Positions 13,191 through 19,119 of a stretch of DNA of 19,192 bases are shown here, one piece after another. Where the stretch lies: contig CAJPUN010000010.1 in NCBI GenBank assembly GCA_905373835.1, positions 1 to 19,192 on the forward strand, read 5' to 3'. Position numbers and translations under genes: made by a program. The first letter of the stretch is position 1, and each line of letters starts with the position of its first letter. This DNA comes from Candidatus Saccharimonadota bacterium. GTDB lineage: Bacteria; Patescibacteriota; Saccharimonadia; Saccharimonadales; Saccharimonadaceae. The notes under the pieces were generated by a model. It was not told the origin of the DNA, made no database searches, and was given only the letters and a program-made list of their open reading frames with translations.

Positions 13191-14021
13191 CTATTTTTCT
13201 CTCGACTCAATCGTTGCCTGCGCCGCTTGGATAACGTGGTCGATCATTACGGCGATAGTGAGAGGGCCAACGCCGCCTTTTTCTGGAGTGAGAGTGACAT
13301 CGCTGCGCTCGCGCACGCTTGGATCGACATCGCCAACGATAACACCGCCTTCGCTTGCTGTGCCAGCATCAACTACCACTGCACCTGTTTTAACCATATC
13401 CGCTGTAATGAGATGGGGCTGGCCAGTAGCGGTGACGATGACGTCACTTGCAGCGATGATCTCTGTAGTATTAGGTGTTTGGCGGTCGCACACTGTTACC
13501 GTCAAGCCACGGTCGCGCCACAGCCGCTCCAGTGGTGCGCCTACTAACCGCCCTCGCCCGATGATGGCGAGCTGCTTATCGTCGAGGTTAATGTTGTAAC
13601 CTGCCAGTAGCCAATCGATTGCTTGCGCTGTTGCTGGCGTATAGGCAGCTTGCGGGCCACTCAGGCCATCGACGTCCTTGGCAGGAGAGATGCGCTGCAC
13701 GATGGCATCTGTTTGTGATGGGTCGTTGAGCGGCAATTGGACGATAATACCGTGGACGTGTGGGTTGTTGTTTGCTCGGTCGATCACGCCCGGCATATCT
13801 GTCTCGGCGGTTGGCGCTACCTCTGTCTCAACGAGAATGTCGGCAGCATAAGCCTGCTTGTAGCGCACATAGGCATTGATTGGCCCCGATGCATTGAGCG
13901 GGGTAATGATGAGCAGCTTGGGGGTGATACCATGCGCTTGGCGTAAGTGGCGTACTTGGCGGGCTTGGCGCTGCTTGATGAAACTTGCGAGCTCGCGGCC
14001 GTTGAGTGATGAAGTAGGCAT
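13191..14021 (-). CDS. folD: Methylenetetrahydrofolate dehydrogenase / methenyltetrahydrofolate cyclohydrolase
   Basis: The 276-residue bifunctional enzyme converts methylene- to formyl-tetrahydrofolate with NADP. Seen: the catalytic YVRYK (Y51, K55), VHGIIVQLPL with Q95, the PAKDVDGL signature at 113-120, and the dinucleotide loop IIGRGRLVGAP at 153-163. The C-terminal signature reads TPEKGGVGPLT (K248 where most FolD proteins have Pro in PGGVGP), a departure whose effect is unclear. The loop GRGRLVG also replaces the common GRS. The start is supported by AAAGGA (14031-14036), 9 nt upstream. It lies 44 nt after a -10-like element and downstream of tRNA-Lys on the same strand. It works with GlyA to distribute one-carbon units. 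Confidence 0.95.
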   Translation of the reverse strand: MPTSSLNGRELASFIKQRQARQVRHLRQAHGITPKLLIITPLNASGPINAYVRYKQAYAADILVETEVAPTAETDMPGVIDRANNNPHVHGIIVQLPLNDPSQTDAIVQRISPAKDVDGLSGPQAAYTPATAQAIDWLLAGYNINLDDKQLAIIGRGRLVGAPLERLWRDRGLTVTVCDRQTPNTTEIIAASDVIVTATGQPHLITADMVKTGAVVVDAGTASEGGVIVGDVDPSVRERSDVTLTPEKGGVGPLTIAVMIDHVIQAAQATIESREK

Positions 14022-14071
14022 AAGGCGTAGTCCTTTCGTAAATATGTGGTTAATACTCGGTGATAGGTATC

Positions 14072-14080
14072 TCTATAGCA
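14072..14080 (-). promoter_or_regulatory. Extended -10 promoter of folD
   Basis: On the minus strand TGC precedes TATAGA (14077-14072); the -35 is weak. The predicted leader of about 44 nt carries the Shine-Dalgarno site. Confidence 0.5.
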
Positions 14081-14083
14081 AAC

Positions 14084-14107
14084 AGTCCTCTGGCAATACC
14101 GAGGACT
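14084..14107 (-). terminator. Hairpin between tRNA-Lys and folD
   Basis: A perfect 7-bp stem (AGTCCTC 14084-14090 with GAGGACT 14101-14107) with a 10-nt loop stands 8 nt after the tRNA CCA end. Only GTTT follows, so termination would be partial and some read-through into folD is possible. Confidence 0.5.
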
Positions 14108-14115
14108 ACATACTA

Positions 14116-14192
14116 TGGAGGGCCAGGAGGGGCTCGAACCCTCGACACCCTGCTTAAGAGGCAGGTGCTCTAACCAGCTGAGCTACTGGCCC
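14116..14192 (-). tRNA. tRNA-Lys (anticodon CTT), CCA encoded
   Basis: The minus strand folds as a 77-nt tRNA: acceptor GGGCCAG/CTGGCCC, D-arm GCTC/GAGC, anticodon stem CCTGC/GCAGG around CTT (reads AAG), T-arm with TTCGAGC, and an encoded CCA. The base before CCA is U, an uncommon discriminator for a lysine tRNA. Confidence 0.93.
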
Positions 14193-14227
14193 ATGTCGTG
14201 CCTGCACTACCCGTGCAAAGCCCTTTT

Positions 14228-14257
14228 ACTATAGCGGATAGCCTGGGGTTCTGTCAA
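14228..14257 (-). promoter_or_regulatory. Promoter of tRNA-Lys
   Basis: On the minus strand a perfect -35 TTGACA (14257-14252) and -10 TATAGT (14233-14228) are 18 bp apart. The predicted +1 near 14221 leaves a 5' leader of about 28 nt. Confidence 0.8.
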
Positions 14258-14308
14258 GAGGCGGCGAGGTGAATTAAAAGGCTCTCTTACTGCACTGCTC
14301 GCGCTTGC

Positions 14309-14337
14309 TTGTCTTTTTGCCAAAAACGCATTACCAT
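14309..14337 (+). promoter_or_regulatory. Promoter of the TM2-domain gene
   Basis: -35 TTGTCT (14309-14314) and -10 TACCAT (14332-14337), 17 bp apart. The predicted +1 near 14344 gives a leader of about 25 nt containing GGGAG (14357-14361). Confidence 0.6.
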
Positions 14338-14368
14338 GGGGCAAGAGAGTTTAATCGGGAGAATAGCA

Positions 14369-14920
14369 ATGGCAAATGAACAACCTACAGCACAACCAAC
14401 ACCACCAACTGAGGTAGCATCGCACGCAGCTCCAGCTGCCAGCCAGCCAGTAGTGCCAGCCGCTGCGCCTGCGCCGGTTGATACCTCACCGCGCAACTAC
14501 TTGGCGGTTGTTGCCCTCGCTGCGTTTATGGGGCAGTATGGCTTAGCTCGCTGGTACCGTGGTGACGAGCTGGGCAAGATCCGCTTTTGGATTGCGGTGG
14601 GCTGTACAGTAACATCGGCTGTGCCGTATATTAATATCGTTTCACTGTTAGGGTTGTTTGTCCTATCTGTCTGGGGTATCGTCGACTTCTTCTTGCTGAC
14701 GAGTACCACAGCAGATGCAAACGGCACGCCATATGTTGCGACCGAGCGCGACAAGACGTGGGCGCAGGGGCTTAAGATTGCCTACATTGTTGGTCTTGTC
14801 TTAGTAGCGGTAGCTATTGTTGTCTTCTTGATCTTGCTGGCAGCTGGAGTGATTGTACTGTGGGATACAACAAACACAACTAGGCCTATGCGGTCATCGA
14901 CCTACTACTATCCTCGCTAA
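14369..14920 (+). CDS. TM2-domain membrane protein
   Basis: The 183-residue protein has three parts. Residues 1-42 are a Pro/Ala-rich, probably disordered cytoplasmic or linker stretch. Residues 43-112 match the TM2 domain: two membrane helices, with the family pattern of a small-residue helix (VVALAAFMGQYGLARWYRG) and a final WGIVDFFLL. Residues about 130-160 form a third long hydrophobic helix, followed by a short Thr/Tyr-rich tail. TM2 proteins have no defined general function. The start at 14369 is preferred over 14309 because GGGAG lies 7 nt upstream and the promoter is between the two candidates. It is a single-gene unit followed by a terminator. Confidence 0.8.
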   Translation: MANEQPTAQPTPPTEVASHAAPAASQPVVPAAAPAPVDTSPRNYLAVVALAAFMGQYGLARWYRGDELGKIRFWIAVGCTVTSAVPYINIVSLLGLFVLSVWGIVDFFLLTSTTADANGTPYVATERDKTWAQGLKIAYIVGLVLVAVAIVVFLILLAAGVIVLWDTTNTTRPMRSSTYYYPR

Positions 14921-14944
14921 TAGCGGTTGTAGCAGTAGTATAAC

Positions 14945-14977
14945 AAAAGGGGCTAGCGGTGCGCTAACCCTTTTTTT
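14945..14977 (+). terminator. Rho-independent terminator after the TM2 gene
   Basis: AAAGGGGCTAGCG pairs with CGCTAACCCTTT, with one mismatch, around a GTG loop; seven T follow. Confidence 0.85.
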
Positions 14978-15057
14978 GTATGGTGCGGCCGCAAAATGAA
15001 TAGCAAATAGTGCCGTATAAATAAACCCAGACCAAGCTGGGTTGTATAGAACAAAGT

Positions 15058-15134
15058 TGGTACACCCGGCAGGATTCGAACCTGCGGCCACTTGGTTCGA
15101 AGCCAAGTACTCTAATCCGCTGAGCTACGGGTGC
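15058..15134 (-). tRNA. tRNA-Arg (anticodon TCG), CCA encoded
   Basis: The minus strand folds as a 77-nt tRNA: acceptor GCACCCG/CGGGTGT with a G1-U72 wobble, anticodon stem CTTGG/CCAAG around TCG (reads CGA and probably CGG), T-arm GCAGG/CCTGC with TTCGAAT, discriminator A and encoded CCA. Confidence 0.94.
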
Positions 15135-15145
15135 ATGCTGTCTCT

Positions 15146-15174
15146 ATTGTACCACCACTGGCGTGAGAATCCAA
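15146..15174 (-). promoter_or_regulatory. Promoter of tRNA-Arg(TCG)
   Basis: On the minus strand -35 TTGGAT (15174-15169) and -10 TACAAT (15151-15146) are 17 bp apart, with TGG forming an extended -10. Confidence 0.65.
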
Positions 15175-15225
15175 ACTGCCTGCCTGAGAATACACTCTAG
15201 GGAGTGGCGAGACTGAGGAACTGGA

Positions 15226-15234
15226 TGGTATTAT
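15226..15234 (+). promoter_or_regulatory. Extended -10 promoter of the unrecognised gene at 15261
   Basis: TGG followed by TATTAT (15229-15234); the -35 is weak. The predicted +1 near 15241 leaves a 20-nt leader with GAGGAG (15249-15254). Confidence 0.55.
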
Positions 15235-15260
15235 ATAAAAACAAGAGCGAGGAGCTTGGG

Positions 15261-15818
15261 ATGTATAAAGAATACGAAATAGATTGGACACAACTACGTA
15301 CTGCCGACAACGAGAATCCGCAGATTCTTCCTGGCAAAATATGGACTATGCTCCATGCTCAATCAGAAGATACCAGCACTGATGAAGTGTACTGGACAAT
15401 TGAAAACAATGCATTCTTCAATCGCGAACTATATGAAGCAACCGAACCAGTCACAACTGTCATTACTCATGAAATACACGTCGGCAACTATACAACTATC
15501 GGCCTTCGTTACGGCCTCGATCTCCTCGTCGAAATCGCCTGTGGCTGGTCAGCACCATCAGAAAAAGAACGAGGCAATGCCGACCTAGCCGACCGCTGTC
15601 GAGAGAAGATCCGCGCCATCATGCCAGACCTTTACCGACTTGCCGAAACACAAACTGACCAACGTGTCCTGCAAGGAATAGTTGATCTGACGGACGAGCT
15701 CGAACCCAGCAAACAGCAACGAGCAAAGATACTGTCGATTGTGGAGCCAAAGGCATACGATGAGCGGCTTATTAGAATGTCCTTGCGAGATTTGAGAAAG
15801 TCGTTGAGACGACTATAA
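15261..15818 (+). CDS. Uncharacterised soluble protein, possibly alpha-helical repeat
   Basis: The 185-residue protein is not one I can assign. It has no signal peptide or membrane segment. The central part (about 60-130) reads like helix pairs with a leucine-rich pattern (RYGLDLLVEIACGW, then ADRCREKIRAIMPDLYRLAE), reminiscent of HEAT-type proteins that track ...LLVEIA..., and the C-terminus is basic (SLRDLRKSLRRL). The ATG at 15261 follows GAGGAG by 6 nt; an earlier ATG at 15204 lies upstream of the promoter. The codons are more A-rich than in its neighbours (many GAA, AAA, ACA), which may reflect a different history. It stands alone between a tRNA gene and the two-component genes. Confidence 0.7.
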   Translation: MYKEYEIDWTQLRTADNENPQILPGKIWTMLHAQSEDTSTDEVYWTIENNAFFNRELYEATEPVTTVITHEIHVGNYTTIGLRYGLDLLVEIACGWSAPSEKERGNADLADRCREKIRAIMPDLYRLAETQTDQRVLQGIVDLTDELEPSKQQRAKILSIVEPKAYDERLIRMSLRDLRKSLRRL

Positions 15819-15936
15819 CTCTTGAGATTATGCAAGCAATAATTTGATGTATACGATAATAATAGAGGCAAAAGGGCAATGTAATTGTATGTGGGGCAGA
15901 GCCGCCACTCTCGTGTTGCTGATGGTTGATAAATAC

Positions 15937-16335
15937 CTACCCGTGTATATTAGCAACGGCTACCCCACGCTCCGTCAAAGCTTCCTCTACTCGCTTGACG
16001 ACTTGGCTGGGGGTAAGCTCGGCTTTGACGATGTAGCTGTGGACGCCGAGGTGCTGGAGCTTTTTGGGGGCTTCTTCGTGGCCAAGGTTGGTGAGGACGA
16101 TAACAGGGATGGCCTTGCCCCACGAGTAAGCGCGGATGTGCTCGAGTGTGTCGGCACCATTGAGGTGGGGCATTTGGAGGTCGAGCAGGATGATGTCGGG
16201 GTGAGTTCGCTGCACCAGCATGATGCCAGCTTTGCCATCGCCTGCAACTTCCACCGCAAAGCCAGCCGCTTCGAACTTCATGCGGTACATTTGGCTGATG
16301 GTTTGGTCGTCTTCGATGATGGCAATTTTAACCAT
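15937..16335 (-). CDS. Single-domain response regulator (receiver only)
   Basis: The 132-residue protein is a complete CheY-like receiver with no output domain. Seen: the acidic pocket E8-D9-D10, the phosphoacceptor D52 in LLDLQMP, T82 in VIVLTN and K104 in YIVKAE. It probably signals by protein-protein contact. It is divergent from the histidine kinase gene, with only 24 nt between the two ATGs, so it is the likely partner. The ATG at 16335 is chosen because the receiver fold begins there (MVKIAIIEDD) and the promoter lies directly upstream; the frame is open to 16380. Predicted leader: one nt. Confidence 0.92.
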   Translation of the reverse strand: MVKIAIIEDDQTISQMYRMKFEAAGFAVEVAGDGKAGIMLVQRTHPDIILLDLQMPHLNGADTLEHIRAYSWGKAIPVIVLTNLGHEEAPKKLQHLGVHSYIVKAELTPSQVVKRVEEALTERGVAVANIHG

Positions 16336-16341
16336 TTGCTT

Positions 16342-16351
16342 TATAATAGCA
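16342..16351. promoter_or_regulatory. Overlapping divergent -10 elements of kinase and regulator
   Basis: The plus strand reads TATAAT at 16342-16347 (kinase) and the minus strand TATTAT at 16348-16343 preceded by TGC (regulator). The two -10 boxes share five base pairs, so both genes cannot be melted by RNA polymerase at once. Predicted leaders are about 6 nt and 1 nt. Confidence 0.6.
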
Positions 16352-16359
16352 GGTGTAGC

Positions 16360-17670
16360 ATGAAAATGGAACAAAATCACCCAAAATCAAGCACCACACC
16401 TATACTAGCCGAGCCACTGGTAGCACTGGGTAGCGCGCTGGCCACCGCGACCGACTTTGCAGAAGTGATAGTAGCGGTGCGCACAGCGCTAAGGGCAGTT
16501 GCTCGGCCGACCTGGTGCGGGGTGATGGTGACGGTGGATGGAGTGCCGCCGCTAATTGACTTACCAGATGAATACGCTACCTCTGTTAATGCACTCTTGC
16601 CGCTGTGTGAAGAAGCGACGGCTCGCACAATGACCACTATGCTACCTAAGCGCCACGCACTTCGTCGTTACAACATTGCTGTAGTGTTGCGGCTGGTGTG
16701 GCAGGGCAATCACTGTGGATATATCGTGCTGGGCCCGCCAGCTGAGCGGGCTACGTATACTACTGCGCAGCGAGCCACTCTTGCAATGATAGCCCAGCAA
16801 TGCGCACTGACGCTGATGGCGCAGCAGTGCCACAATACCACACAGCAGTTCCAGCAGCAGCTCACCCAAGCGGTAGACCACGCAACGCGCCAATTGCGCG
16901 CTTCGAACCGTCGCCTGCGTGAACTCGATGCCGCGAAGGATGAGTTTGTCAGTATGGCGAGCCACCAGCTGCGTACACCGCTCACTAGTGTGAAGGGCTA
17001 TATCTCGATGGTGTTGGAGGGTGACGCTGGTGAGATTAATGCCACGCAGCGCACCTTCCTTGCCGAGGCCTTTACGAGTAGCGAGCGAATGGTGCAGCTG
17101 ATTGGCAACTTCCTTAATGTGTCGCGCATCCGCACTGGCAACTTCACAATCGACTTCCATCCAGGTGATGTTGCTGCGCTGGTGGCAGAGAGCATTGAGT
17201 CTATCCAGCTCATTGCCGAACGCCACCATTTACGAGTGGATTATCGACCGCGTGGGGTTATACCACCTCTGCTAATCGACGAGAATAAACTCCGGCAAGT
17301 CATCGTTAATTATATTGATAATGCCATTTACTATTCGCCTGGTGCAGATGTTATTACGGTACGACTCTACCGCAAGGATGGCTGGGTGGTGTGCACAGTG
17401 CAAGATCATGGCATTGGGGTACCGCAGGGTGAGCAGCGCAAGATCTTTACGAAGTTCTTCCGGGCGCACAATGCCCAGCTGCAGCGGCCCGATGGCACGG
17501 GGATTGGGCTATTCTTGGCAAAGAAGATCGTGCTGGGACACCATGGCGAACTGATCTTTCATTCGCGGGAGGGGCAGGGTAGCACCTTTGGTTTCCGTCT
17601 GCCGATCGATCGCCTCACGCCGCGCCAGGGCACACCACCAAACGAAAATCACTCCCCGCGTGGGAAGTGA
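16360..17670 (+). CDS. Soluble sensor histidine kinase with N-terminal GAF-like domain
   Basis: The 436-residue protein lacks membrane segments, so it senses an intracellular signal. Residues about 20-155 look like a GAF domain; about 158-192 form a Gln/Arg-rich coiled coil; HisKA follows with phosphoacceptor H202 in SMASHQLRTPL. The HATPase domain has the N box (N317, N321 in VNYIDNA), the G1 box DHGIGVP (349-355), an F box (FTKFFR) and the G2 box GTGIGL (379-384). The ATG at 16360 is favoured because the -10 TATAAT ends 12 nt upstream; the frame runs open to 15844, but that part is antisense to the response regulator. The divergent single-domain receiver is its likely partner. The signal sensed is unknown. 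Confidence 0.9.
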   Translation: MKMEQNHPKSSTTPILAEPLVALGSALATATDFAEVIVAVRTALRAVARPTWCGVMVTVDGVPPLIDLPDEYATSVNALLPLCEEATARTMTTMLPKRHALRRYNIAVVLRLVWQGNHCGYIVLGPPAERATYTTAQRATLAMIAQQCALTLMAQQCHNTTQQFQQQLTQAVDHATRQLRASNRRLRELDAAKDEFVSMASHQLRTPLTSVKGYISMVLEGDAGEINATQRTFLAEAFTSSERMVQLIGNFLNVSRIRTGNFTIDFHPGDVAALVAESIESIQLIAERHHLRVDYRPRGVIPPLLIDENKLRQVIVNYIDNAIYYSPGADVITVRLYRKDGWVVCTVQDHGIGVPQGEQRKIFTKFFRAHNAQLQRPDGTGIGLFLAKKIVLGHHGELIFHSREGQGSTFGFRLPIDRLTPRQGTPPNENHSPRGK

Positions 17671-17935
17671 AAATCGCACATCTCCTGGGCTGGGTAAGAT
17701 ACCCAAGGAGTCCTCCTTTGCTTGGCACCTCTCGCACGGGTGCCAAACATGTAAAATTGCACAAGTATAGCCTATGGCAAACTCCCAGTAAATACAGTGT
17801 GGGTGCACCGTCGTTGGCTTGCTCTAGCTGTATCGCGTGCTGTTTGTGTTAGTTGTCTCCACCATGCATGTGCATGACACGATCAGTTTAGCATCATGAT
17901 TATGGCATGTCAAGCCTTTTTTACAACATTATCGC
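17671..17935 (+). other. Hairpin-rich 3' region after the histidine kinase
   Basis: No gene is seen between the kinase and the tRNA-Glu promoter. Directly after the stop codon come GGGTA-AGA-TACCC, the near-palindrome AAGGAGTCCTCCTT, and a perfect 8-bp stem TTGGCACC (17722-17729) with GGTGCCAA (17739-17746). None is followed by a T run. The rest, from about 17760 to 17935, has no structure I can name. Confidence 0.5.
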
Positions 17936-17964
17936 TAGACAAGTGTCGATTTTTTTGCTATAGT
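17936..17964 (+). promoter_or_regulatory. Promoter of tRNA-Glu
   Basis: -35 TAGACA (17936-17941) and -10 TATAGT (17959-17964), 17 bp apart, with TGC upstream of the -10. The predicted +1 is about 17971, next to the mature 5' end. Confidence 0.8.
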
Positions 17965-17972
17965 GACTAGGC

Positions 17973-18047
17973 GGCCTCATCGTCTAGCGGTTAGGACACT
18001 GGGTTCTCATCCCAGCAACCCGGGTTCGATTCCCGGTGAGGTCACCA
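17973..18047 (+). tRNA. tRNA-Glu (anticodon CTC), CCA encoded
   Basis: The 75-nt gene has acceptor GGCCTCA/TGAGGTC (with a G2-U71 pair), the anticodon stem CTGGG/CCCAG around CTC (reads GAG), T-arm CCGGG/CCCGG with TTCGATT, discriminator A and encoded CCA. Confidence 0.95.
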
Positions 18048-18069
18048 AATCGGAACTAAAACGGAAACG

Positions 18070-18092
18070 GTCGCCCGAACGGGCGGCTTTTT
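18070..18092 (+). terminator. Terminator 1 after tRNA-Glu
   Basis: GTCGCCCG pairs with CGGGCGGC (18070-18087) and is followed by TTTTT. It begins 22 nt after the CCA end and is the natural end of the tRNA transcript. Confidence 0.8.
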
Positions 18093-18126
18093 CGCTGGCA
18101 GCGCGCAGCGCCGACCAGCGATTTTT
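18093..18126 (+). terminator. Terminator-like hairpin 2 after tRNA-Glu
   Basis: CGCTGG (18093-18098) pairs with CCAGCG (18115-18120), with further GC pairs inside, followed by ATTTTT. It directly abuts the T run of terminator 1. Confidence 0.6.
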
Positions 18127-18146
18127 CTGGGGGAGTTAAGAAATTG

Positions 18147-18172
18147 GTCGTCATTTATGACGACTTCTTTTT
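18147..18172 (+). terminator. Terminator-like hairpin 3 after tRNA-Glu
   Basis: GTCGTCA (18147-18153) pairs with TGACGAC (18158-18164) over a TTTA loop, followed by TTCTTTTT. Confidence 0.65.
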
Positions 18173-18186
18173 GTCGTATTTGTAGG

Positions 18187-18230
18187 TTCGACCCAAGTCG
18201 AAACGCCAAGCGTAGCTTGTTCGATTTTTT
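18187..18230 (+). promoter_or_regulatory. Two mutually exclusive stems, attenuator-like
   Basis: TTCGAC (18187-18192) pairs perfectly with GTCGAA (18197-18202). Part of that right arm, TCGAA (18198-18202), can instead pair with TTCGA (18120-18124 offset: 18220-18224), enclosing a CAAGC/GCTTG stem, and is followed by six T (18225-18230). This is the layout of an antiterminator and a terminator. It lies about 115 nt before the Nudix start codon, but the Nudix gene has its own promoter further down. Confidence 0.45.
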
Positions 18231-18286
18231 CTTCGAGGAGCTTCTTTAGGTTATTATTTCACATATTATAGCATACTTCTTAAGAT

Positions 18287-18316
18287 TAGACAACAACCCC
18301 GTCTATCACGTATACT
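18287..18316 (+). promoter_or_regulatory. Promoter of the Nudix gene
   Basis: -35 TAGACA (18287-18292) and -10 TATACT (18311-18316), 18 bp apart. The predicted leader is about 23 nt and contains no Shine-Dalgarno site. Confidence 0.5.
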
Positions 18317-18345
18317 GGTATCTAGATATTAGAATAGAACCATAT

Positions 18346-18897
18346 ATGCACGACAACGAATTATGGCAAATTTACAATAACAACGGCACGCCTATAGACG
18401 GCAAAGGCGCGCCCAAAGAAGAGTTTAACTCTGATAAAAGCCTAATCATGAGCAACGCTCATGTGTGGTTTTGGAAGATTGACGAAGGCGGGGTGAGCAT
18501 ACTGCTACAAAAGCGTTCATTGACAAAACCCAATAAGCCAGGCTGGTTTCATATTTCGACAGGCGGGCATATCAATATCGGAGAAACACCAGTGCAAGCA
18601 GCTGTGCGAGAGACTAAAGAGGAAATGGGGCTTGCGATTGATGAATCTAAGCTGCATTTTGTGCAAGCTGTTCGCATCATTGAGAAAGACCCACGAGACA
18701 TCGTAAATGTGTTTCTTTACCAGCTCAGTGGCGACGAAAACTTCACCTTTGTCGATGGCGAGGTTGGTTCGTACGAATGGCGCTCGCTAGATAATTTCAA
18801 AGAAATCACCCGGGACGCGGCGGCCAATAACTTAGTGCCTCAAGGTGAATTATATTTCGGAACACTTATCGCGGCACTTGAGTATGTTAGTCAGTAA
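18346..18897 (+). CDS. Nudix hydrolase (isopentenyl-diphosphate isomerase-like subgroup)
   Basis: The 183-residue protein carries a complete Nudix box: G74-x5-E80-x7-R88-E89-x2-E92-E93-x-G95, which binds the metal and hydrolyses a nucleoside diphosphate linked to another group. The N-terminus ELWQIYNNNGTPI and the segment HVWFWKIDEGG..LLQKRS resemble the YfcD/IDI-like subgroup. No conserved IDI active-site Cys is seen in that N-terminal part, so a pyrophosphohydrolase is more likely than an isomerase; the substrate is unknown. Base composition is somewhat more A-rich than the core genes, and hairpin clusters and an inverted repeat flank the gene, which would fit a gained gene beside tRNA-Glu. 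The first ATG after the promoter is taken as the start. Confidence 0.88.
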   Translation: MHDNELWQIYNNNGTPIDGKGAPKEEFNSDKSLIMSNAHVWFWKIDEGGVSILLQKRSLTKPNKPGWFHISTGGHINIGETPVQAAVRETKEEMGLAIDESKLHFVQAVRIIEKDPRDIVNVFLYQLSGDENFTFVDGEVGSYEWRSLDNFKEITRDAAANNLVPQGELYFGTLIAALEYVSQ

Positions 18898-18909
18898 TAG
18901 GTAGCACCC

Positions 18910-18987
18910 GCCCAGAAAACCCTTTACCTTTTTCTAATAAAATTACGGCGGGGGCAATTACAAAAATATGCAAAGGGTTTTCTGGGC
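18910..18987. repeat. 16-bp perfect inverted repeat downstream of the Nudix gene
   Basis: GCCCAGAAAACCCTTT (18910-18925) and its exact reverse complement (18972-18987) enclose 46 nt. The element begins 12 nt after the Nudix stop codon. A GC-rich hairpin (GGCAC/GTGCC, 18995-19012) follows at once. It could be an mRNA 3' structure or a small non-autonomous mobile element; no clear target-site duplication is seen. Confidence 0.6.
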
Positions 18988-19045
18988 TGGAGCGCGGCAC
19001 GGCTTGCAGTGCCAGGCGGCGCGGCTAAAATCATTTGGCTTTTGT

Positions 19046-19088
19046 CTCAAAACAGGTTCGAGCTTGGGCGTAAAATCGCACCAAGGAT
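19046..19088 (+). repeat. Structured repeat, copy 2
   Basis: Ungapped partner of positions 8-50 (33 of 43 identical). Its second stem, CTTGG-GCG with CGC-A-CCAAG (19063-19085), keeps the pairing position of copy 1 with different bases. The first stem is weaker here, with one mismatch. Confidence 0.6.
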
Positions 19089-19095
19089 TTATCAC

Positions 19096-19119
19096 ATGGC
19101 TCGTTGGAGCCATTTTTTT
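19096..19119 (+). terminator. Rho-independent terminator after repeat copy 2
   Basis: ATGGCTC (19096-19102) pairs with GAGCCAT (19107-19113), followed by seven T. Its distance from the repeat is close to that in copy 1, although the hairpin sequence is unrelated. Confidence 0.85.

Noticed and set aside
12030..13599. Plus-strand ORFs opposite murB and folD
   Set aside because: They are antisense to clearly conserved enzymes and have no promoter or ribosome site.
15844..16359. Long N-terminal extension of the histidine kinase frame
   Set aside because: It is antisense to a well conserved receiver gene, and the kinase promoter and GAF-like domain begin at about 16342-16360.
18910..18987. Integron attC site after the Nudix gene
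   Set aside because: The arms lack the RYYYAAC/GTTRRRY core pair and no integrase is in the window.
8..19088. The two end repeats as attachment sites of a 19-kb island
   Set aside because: The interval contains core genes (murA, murB, glyA, folD and tRNAs) and no integrase; the repeats are only 77 percent identical.
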